Source: an uncultured Alphaproteobacteria bacterium
GTDB lineage: Bacteria; Pseudomonadota; Alphaproteobacteria; RF32; CAG-239
Direction: 5' to 3'
NCBI GenBank assembly: GCA_910585375.1
Contig: CAJUCZ010000010.1
Location: forward strand, 1 to 63,380
DNA: 63,380 nt
Shown: in pieces, positions 58,864-63,380 of the stretch
How positions within the stretch are numbered: the first letter of the stretch is position 1
Layout of the letters: each line of letters begins with the position of its first letter
The notes under the pieces: model-generated
The model's database searches: none
What the model was told of the DNA's origin: nothing
What the model saw: the letters and a program-made list of their open reading frames with translations, nothing else
Made by a program: the position numbers and the translations under genes

Positions 58864-59826
58864 TCAGGCTACTCCGATGCGCAGGCAGTCATGCATATGC
58901 AGAATGCCGACCGGTTTTCGGTCTTTTAAAACAAAGAGTTGGGTGATGTGCTTTTCGTTCATGGTTTTCAGCGCTTCTGCCACCAGCATGTCGCCTTCAA
59001 TCGTTTTAGGATTGCGGGTCATGATTTCGGAAGCTTTTTTGTTAAAGATGTCGGCGCTCATGCAGCGGCGCAGGTCGCCATCGGTAATAATGCCTTCCAA
59101 GCAGCCGTCTTTATCGACAATTCCGACACAGCCCAGCATTTTGGACGTCATGGTCAGCAGCGCTTCCTGCATGGAAGCAGCATCGGAAACCAGCGGGATT
59201 TCATCGTCTTTATGCATCAGGTCAAAAACTTTTTGTAAAAAGGCGCCGAGTTTGCCGCCGGGGTGTCTCTGACGGAAATCCGTTTTGGTAAAGCCTTTGC
59301 GTTCCAACAGCGTAATCGCTAAAATGTCTCCCAAAACCAATGTTGCGGTTGTGGATGACGTCGGTGCCAGTCCGAGCGGGCAGGCTTCGCCGTTGTCAGG
59401 CAGTTTGAGGACAACATCGCCGGCTTGTCCCAATGCACTGTGCGGGTTTTTTGTTATGGCGATTAACGGAATGCCATAACGTTTGCAATAAAGAATAATG
59501 TCAGAGAGTTCTTTGGTTTCGCCGGAATTGGAGATAGCGATGACAATATCTTCATCGGTCAGCATCCCCAAGTCGCCGTGGCTGGCTTCGCCGGGGTGCA
59601 CAAAAAAAGACGGTGTGCCGGTGGAAGCCAGCGTTGCCGCAATCTTGCTGCCGATATGACCCGATTTTCCCATACCGGTAATGATGACGCGGCCTTTGGT
59701 GTTTTGCATCAGGTCAAGAGCCTGAGAAAGGCTGTCGCTGATTTCGTTTTCCATGATTTTCAAGGCGTCGATTTCTTTTTCGATGGTTCTTTTTGCAGAT
59801 TGCAAGTCTTCTTCTCGTGTCATCAT
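58864..59826 (-). CDS. kdsD: D-arabinose 5-phosphate isomerase
   Basis: The 320-residue enzyme makes arabinose 5-phosphate for Kdo synthesis. The SIS domain has GRVIITGMGKSGHIGSKIAA and HPGEASHGDLGMLTDEDIVI; two CBS domains follow (about 205-320) with IGIVDKDG-like and ITDGDLRRCM words. The first of two adjacent ATGs is best spaced from AGAGG. It is the first gene of the LPS/sigma-54 unit. Confidence 0.95.
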   Translation of the reverse strand: MMTREEDLQSAKRTIEKEIDALKIMENEISDSLSQALDLMQNTKGRVIITGMGKSGHIGSKIAATLASTGTPSFFVHPGEASHGDLGMLTDEDIVIAISNSGETKELSDIILYCKRYGIPLIAITKNPHSALGQAGDVVLKLPDNGEACPLGLAPTSSTTATLVLGDILAITLLERKGFTKTDFRQRHPGGKLGAFLQKVFDLMHKDDEIPLVSDAASMQEALLTMTSKMLGCVGIVDKDGCLEGIITDGDLRRCMSADIFNKKASEIMTRNPKTIEGDMLVAEALKTMNEKHITQLFVLKDRKPVGILHMHDCLRIGVA

Positions 59827-59937
59827 TCATAGTCCTCTGTCAAGTTTATTCTGACAGCGAGGGTATTATTTTATGTTGCGAATTGCAAGAGATTTTTATT
59901 TGTTATGCAAAAATCAGACCAAAAAATAAAATTTCTG

Positions 59938-60129
59938 GACTCAATTTGACTCAAAGAATCGGTGTCCTCAAAGGTGGCCGGCGATGGCTTTGCGAATCTG
60001 TGCAACAACTTTGTGACTCGGAGAAATAAGGTCTTAAGCAAAGGTAAAAATATTTTAGACTCAAATGTGAAAAAAATTGTAAAAATGGGGTTGACTTTCG
60101 GGGGAACTGATTCTAGTATGCCGAGACTC
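59938..60129 (+). promoter_or_regulatory. GANTC cluster upstream of rpsL
   Basis: Eight GANTC sites lie within 192 bases (59938, 59948, 59956, 59994, 60015, 60058, 60109, 60125), against less than one expected by chance. Two of them flank the -10 box of the rpsL promoter. The gap from 59827 to 60205 contains no gene. Confidence 0.7.
60091..60119 (+). promoter_or_regulatory. Promoter of the rpsL-rpsG-fusA-tuf operon
   Basis: TTGACT (60091-60096), 17-base spacer, TAGTAT (60114-60119). A GANTC site ends one base before the -10 and another begins six bases after it. Confidence 0.75.
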
Positions 60130-60205
60130 ATTTGAGAATGACGGGTGACGTGTGCCCAGATTTTAAAATGAGGAGTTTAATTTATTTAATTTAAGGAAAT
60201 TAGTG

Positions 60206-60577
60206 ATGCCTACAATTAATCAGTTAATTCGTAAATCACGAACACCCAAAGTGAAAAGAAACAAAGTTCCGGCTTTGAAAGCTTGCCCTCAGAAACGCGG
60301 TGTTTGTACTAGGGTTTATACAACAACCCCTAAGAAACCGAACTCTGCGTTGCGTAAAGTGGCACGTATCCGCTTGACAAACGGCTTTGAAGTAATCAGC
60401 TATATCCCTGGTGAAGGTCACAACCTGCAAGAACACTCAGTGGTGCTGATTAGAGGAGGCCGTGTAAAAGACTTGCCTGGTGTTCGTTATCATATCATCC
60501 GCGGCACCTTGGATACTCAAGGTGTGGCCAAACGTCGTCAACGTCGTTCACTGTACGGCGCTAAGAGACCTAAATAG
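60206..60577 (+). CDS. rpsL: 30S ribosomal protein S12
   Basis: The 123-residue decoding-centre protein is standard in sequence (PTINQLIRKSRTPKVKRNKV; TTPKKPNSALRKVARIRLTN; GGRVKDLPGVRYHIIRGTLD). The Lys in KKPNSALRK and in GRVKDLPG, whose changes give streptomycin resistance, are wild type. ATG 60206 gives the conserved MPTINQ start; a GTG one codon upstream is ignored. Confidence 0.98.
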   Translation: MPTINQLIRKSRTPKVKRNKVPALKACPQKRGVCTRVYTTTPKKPNSALRKVARIRLTNGFEVISYIPGEGHNLQEHSVVLIRGGRVKDLPGVRYHIIRGTLDTQGVAKRRQRRSLYGAKRPK

Positions 60578-60589
60578 GAGAAATGAATA

Positions 60590-61060
60590 ATGTCACGTCG
60601 TCGTACTGCTGAAAAAAGAATCGTACTGCCTGATGCTAAATATGGTGACAAGGTAGTTACAAAATTTATCAACAATGTTATGGAAGACGGTAAAAAAGCC
60701 GTTGCCGAAAAAATCGTTTATTCGGCTTTTGATATCATTGCTTCCAAGACCAAGCAAGATGCTTTAAAAGTTTTTGCTGACGCTATTGAAAATGTAAAGC
60801 CGGTTGTTGAAGTCAAATCCCGCCGCGTCGGTGGTGCAACTTATCAGGTTCCGACCGAAGTTCGTGCTGATCGTCGTCAGGCTTTGGCTATCCGTTGGAT
60901 TGTCGATGCCGCTAAAAAGCGCTCCGAAACCACAATGACCGACAAAATCGCAAACGAGCTGTTAGATGCTTTTGCCAATAAGGGGTCTGCCGTTAAGAAA
61001 CGCGAGGATACTCATAAAATGGCTGAGGCTAACAAAGCTTTCTCTCATTATAAATTCTAA
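60590..61060 (+). CDS. rpsG: 30S ribosomal protein S7
   Basis: The 156-residue head-assembly protein has SRRRTAEKRIVLPDAKYGDK, KFINNVMEDGKKAVAEKIVY and EVKSRRVGGATYQVPTEVRA. It probably regulates the str operon through its own mRNA. It is 12 bases after rpsL and 18 bases before fusA. Confidence 0.98.
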   Translation: MSRRRTAEKRIVLPDAKYGDKVVTKFINNVMEDGKKAVAEKIVYSAFDIIASKTKQDALKVFADAIENVKPVVEVKSRRVGGATYQVPTEVRADRRQALAIRWIVDAAKKRSETTMTDKIANELLDAFANKGSAVKKREDTHKMAEANKAFSHYKF

Positions 61061-61078
61061 TCGAGGAGACAAAAGACA

Positions 61079-63154
61079 ATGGCTCGTACACATAAATTGG
61101 AAATGTACAGAAACATCGGTATTATGGCTCATATTGACGCCGGTAAAACAACGACTACCGAACGTATTTTGTATTATACCGGTCAAAACCATAAAATCGG
61201 CGAAACCCATGACGGTGCCGCTACCATGGACTGGATGGAACAGGAGCAGGAGCGGGGTATTACAATTACCTCCGCCGCAACAACCTGTTTCTGGAAAGGA
61301 CACCGTGTCAATATTATTGATACTCCGGGGCACGTTGACTTTACTGTTGAAGTTGAACGTTCCCTGCGCGTATTGGACGGCGCTATTACCGTATTTGATT
61401 CGGTTGCCGGCGTTGAACCGCAGTCTGAAACCGTTTGGAGACAGGCTGACAAATATGGTGTTCCGCGTATTTGTTTCTGCAACAAAATGGATCGTATCGG
61501 TGCAAACTTCTACCGCTGTTTGGAAATGATTAAGGATCGTCTGGGCGCTCGTCCGATGCCTATTCAATTGCCAATCGGCGCTGAAGCTGATTTTAAGGGA
61601 ATTATTGATCTGGTTGAAATGAAAGCTATCGTTTATACCGGTGATACTCCTGATTCTCCGATTAATGTTGTGGAAATTCCGGCCGAGTTTCAGGACAGAG
61701 CCGAAGAATATCATCATCAGCTGGTTGAAATGGCCGTCGAAGAAGATGAACAGGCCATGGAAGATTATCTGGAAGGCAAAGAAGTTTCTGTCGAAACTTT
61801 GAAAAAATGTATCCGCAAAGGTACTATTGCTCAGGATTTTGTTCCGGTTTTGTGTGGCACTGCTTTTAAGAACAAAGGTGTTCAGCCTTTGTTGGATGCG
61901 GTTATTGACTTCTTGCCGTCACCGGTTGACATTCCTGCTGTTGAAGGCGTTAAACCGGGTACTGACGAAGTTATTACCCGTAAGCCGTCTGACAACGAGC
62001 CGTTGTCTGCTTTGGCCTTTAAGATTATGAACGACCCGTTTGTCGGTTCTCTGACTTTTACCCGTATTTATTCCGGTACGATGTCTGCCGGCTCTTATAT
62101 CTATAACTCCGTTAAAGATAAGAAAGAACGCGTTGGCCGCATGTTGTTGATGCATGCAAACAAACGTGAAGAGCTTAAAGATGCCAATGCCGGTGATATT
62201 GTTGCTTTAGCTGGTTTGAAAGATACCACGACCGGTGATACCTTATGTGATCAGGCTCATCCGATTGTTCTGGAAAACATGGAATTTCCGGATCCGGTTA
62301 TTGAGTTGGCCGTTGAACCGAAAACCAAAGCCGATGTTGAAAAAATGGGTTTGGCATTGTCCCGTCTGGCTATGGAAGACCCGTCTTTCAAGGTTTCTTC
62401 CGATCCGGATTCCGGTCAGACCATTATTAAGGGTATGGGCGAATTGCACTTGGATATTATCGTAGACCGTTTGCGTCGTGAATTTAAAGTCGAAGCTAAT
62501 GTCGGCGAACCGCAAGTTGCTTATCGTGAGACCATTACCAAACCTTGTGATATTGAATATACTCACAAAAAGCAATCCGGTGGTGCCGGTCAGTTTGCCA
62601 AAGTCAAAATCAAGTTTGAACCGATTGAAGGTTACAATGGTTTTGAGTTTGAAAACACGGTTGTTGGCGGTAATGTTCCGAAAGAATATATTCCGGGTGT
62701 TGAAAAAGGTTTGCGCTCGGCAATGGATGCCGGTGTTTTGGCCGGATATCCGGTAACGGGTGTGAAGGCTACCCTTTATGATGGTGCTTATCACGAAGTC
62801 GACTCTAACGTTATGTGCTTTGAAATTGCCGGACGCGCCGCTTTCCGTGAAGGTATGCGTCAGGCTGATGCCAGACTGTTGGAGCCGATTATGAAGGTTG
62901 AAGTCGTTACCCCTGAAGAATATATGGGTGATATTATCGGTGACCTGAACTCCCGCCGCGGTTTGGTAAGCGGTATGGATCAGAGAGCCAATGCCCGCGT
63001 TGTTGATGCGAGTGTTCCTCTGGCCAATATGTTCGGTTATGTAAATACGTTGCGTTCTTTGTCGCAAGGCCGTGCTCAGTTTACCATGGTATTCGACCAT
63101 TATGCCGAAGTGCCGAGAGAAGTGGCTGAGAAGGTGAAAGCCAAAAACGCATAA
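61079..63154 (+). CDS. fusA: Elongation factor G
   Basis: The 691-residue translocase has G1 AHIDAGKTTTTERILYY, G2 RGITITSAATTCFW, G3 DTPGHVDFTVEVERSL, G4 CNKMDRIG, and the domain II-V sequence ending in RAQFTMVFDHYAEVPREVAE. It moves tRNAs and mRNA after peptide-bond formation. The stop is followed by a long intergenic hairpin and then tuf. Confidence 0.98.
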   Translation: MARTHKLEMYRNIGIMAHIDAGKTTTTERILYYTGQNHKIGETHDGAATMDWMEQEQERGITITSAATTCFWKGHRVNIIDTPGHVDFTVEVERSLRVLDGAITVFDSVAGVEPQSETVWRQADKYGVPRICFCNKMDRIGANFYRCLEMIKDRLGARPMPIQLPIGAEADFKGIIDLVEMKAIVYTGDTPDSPINVVEIPAEFQDRAEEYHHQLVEMAVEEDEQAMEDYLEGKEVSVETLKKCIRKGTIAQDFVPVLCGTAFKNKGVQPLLDAVIDFLPSPVDIPAVEGVKPGTDEVITRKPSDNEPLSALAFKIMNDPFVGSLTFTRIYSGTMSAGSYIYNSVKDKKERVGRMLLMHANKREELKDANAGDIVALAGLKDTTTGDTLCDQAHPIVLENMEFPDPVIELAVEPKTKADVEKMGLALSRLAMEDPSFKVSSDPDSGQTIIKGMGELHLDIIVDRLRREFKVEANVGEPQVAYRETITKPCDIEYTHKKQSGGAGQFAKVKIKFEPIEGYNGFEFENTVVGGNVPKEYIPGVEKGLRSAMDAGVLAGYPVTGVKATLYDGAYHEVDSNVMCFEIAGRAAFREGMRQADARLLEPIMKVEVVTPEEYMGDIIGDLNSRRGLVSGMDQRANARVVDASVPLANMFGYVNTLRSLSQGRAQFTMVFDHYAEVPREVAEKVKAKNA

Positions 63155-63278
63155 TTTTCCATTTTAAGGGAAATCTGAAGCGGTTTTACGTGGTCGGTAA
63201 AAATTCATGTACGTTTGTGTACATTAAAATTTTTACCGCCACTAGAAACCACTTTATCTTCCTCCTTAAAAGTGAAAA
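63155..63278 (+). repeat. Long intergenic hairpin, copy 4 (fusA/tuf)
   Basis: About 124 bases fold back almost end to end: TTTTCCATTTTAAGG with CCTTAAAAGTGAAAA, CGGTTTTACGTGG with CCACTAGAAACC, CGGTAAAAATT with AATTTTTACCG. The apex is ATTCATGTAC-GTTTGT-GTACATTAAAATT, matching copy 3. No T-run follows, so tuf can be reached by read-through. Confidence 0.82.
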
Positions 63279-63326
63279 ATACTAACTCAATTTTAATATA
63301 TAATTTTTTATTTGGAGTAAATCTAA

Positions 63327-63380
63327 ATGGCAAAAGAGAAGTTTGAGCGGACGAAGCCGCACTGCAATATCGGAACAATC
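63327..63380 (+). CDS. tuf: Elongation factor Tu, 5' end only
   Basis: The last 54 bases encode MAKEKFERTKPHCNIGTI, the invariant EF-Tu start, preceded by TTGGAG. The gene runs off the window. It delivers aminoacyl-tRNA to the ribosome. Confidence 0.95.
   Translation, partial: MAKEKFERTKPHCNIGTI

Noticed and set aside
1..63380. CRISPR arrays, rRNA genes, intact insertion sequences
   Set aside because: No regularly spaced repeats, rRNA segments or transposase genes with terminal inverted repeats were seen.

Overview
The window looks like about 48 kb of conserved chromosome from an AT-rich alphaproteobacterium, plus a mobile island of about 15 kb. The assignment rests on gene order and family content. 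Alphaproteobacterial markers are CarD, the block kdsD-lptC-lptA-lptB-rpoN-hpf-ptsN, the block miaB-phoH-ybeY-lnt-HTH-metK-trmB, a DUF1150 gene, tRNA-Trp upstream of secE-nusG, and promoters rich in GANTC (the CcrM methylation site). The low GC and small accessory genes would fit an uncultured host-associated (gut) Rhodospirillales-like lineage, but that is inference.

Layout. 1-4.7 kb: carD, two acyl-carrier-protein genes, apaG, a lipoprotein, hslO and recX. 4.74-20.1 kb: tRNA-Trp and an integrated island bounded by 19-bp copies of the tRNA 3' end (4802-4820 and 19644-19662). A third, diverged copy lies at 19954-19972, and a 129-bp block downstream of the tRNA is duplicated at 19977-20105. The island carries an SF3 replicative helicase with a structured upstream region, a DinJ/YafQ toxin-antitoxin pair, a small DUF3768 operon, a type IIG restriction-modification enzyme translationally coupled to an HNH protein, a catalytically disarmed serine-recombinase paralogue, an acidic protein, a full-length large serine recombinase, and an AbiL/RloAB-like ATPase plus RloB pair. 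No capsid, tail or conjugation genes are visible, so it reads as a mobile defence island or integrative plasmid/satellite. A decayed tyrosine-integrase N-terminus lies between the second and third att copies. 20.1-22.1 kb: accessory genes.

22.3-36.4 kb: the secE-nusG-rplK-rplA-rplJ-rplL-rpoB-rpoC transcription/translation operon. It is interrupted only by a minus-strand OB-fold gene and by a frameshifted membrane protein gene. 36.6-40.0 kb: a lineage-specific cluster of four small one- or two-TM coiled-coil proteins, a GH24 lysozyme-like protein and a proline-rich exported protein. 40.0-47.0 kb: minus-strand housekeeping genes (trmB, metK, HTH, lnt, ybeY, phoH, miaB). 47.2-51.5 kb: plus-strand TerB, YggT, DUF167, folD, a receiver protein and DedA. 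51.6-59.8 kb: infA, a histidine kinase, ptsN, hpf, rpoN and the LPS transport/Kdo genes. 60.2-63.4 kb: rpsL-rpsG-fusA-tuf, with tuf cut by the window edge.

The most unusual signal is a family of four intergenic inverted repeats of 107-127 bp. Their arms differ from copy to copy but stay self-complementary, and the apex TTCATGTAC...GTACA is nearly constant. They sit at the junctions rplA/rplJ, rplJ/rplL, after rplL, and fusA/tuf, so they look like a dedicated RNA element family of the translation operons. Other leads are GANTC clusters at the rplK, rpoB and rpsL promoters, the disarmed recombinase beside the integrase, the tandem att history at tRNA-Trp, a possible pseudoknotted leader before the island helicase, and the coiled-coil/lysozyme cluster.
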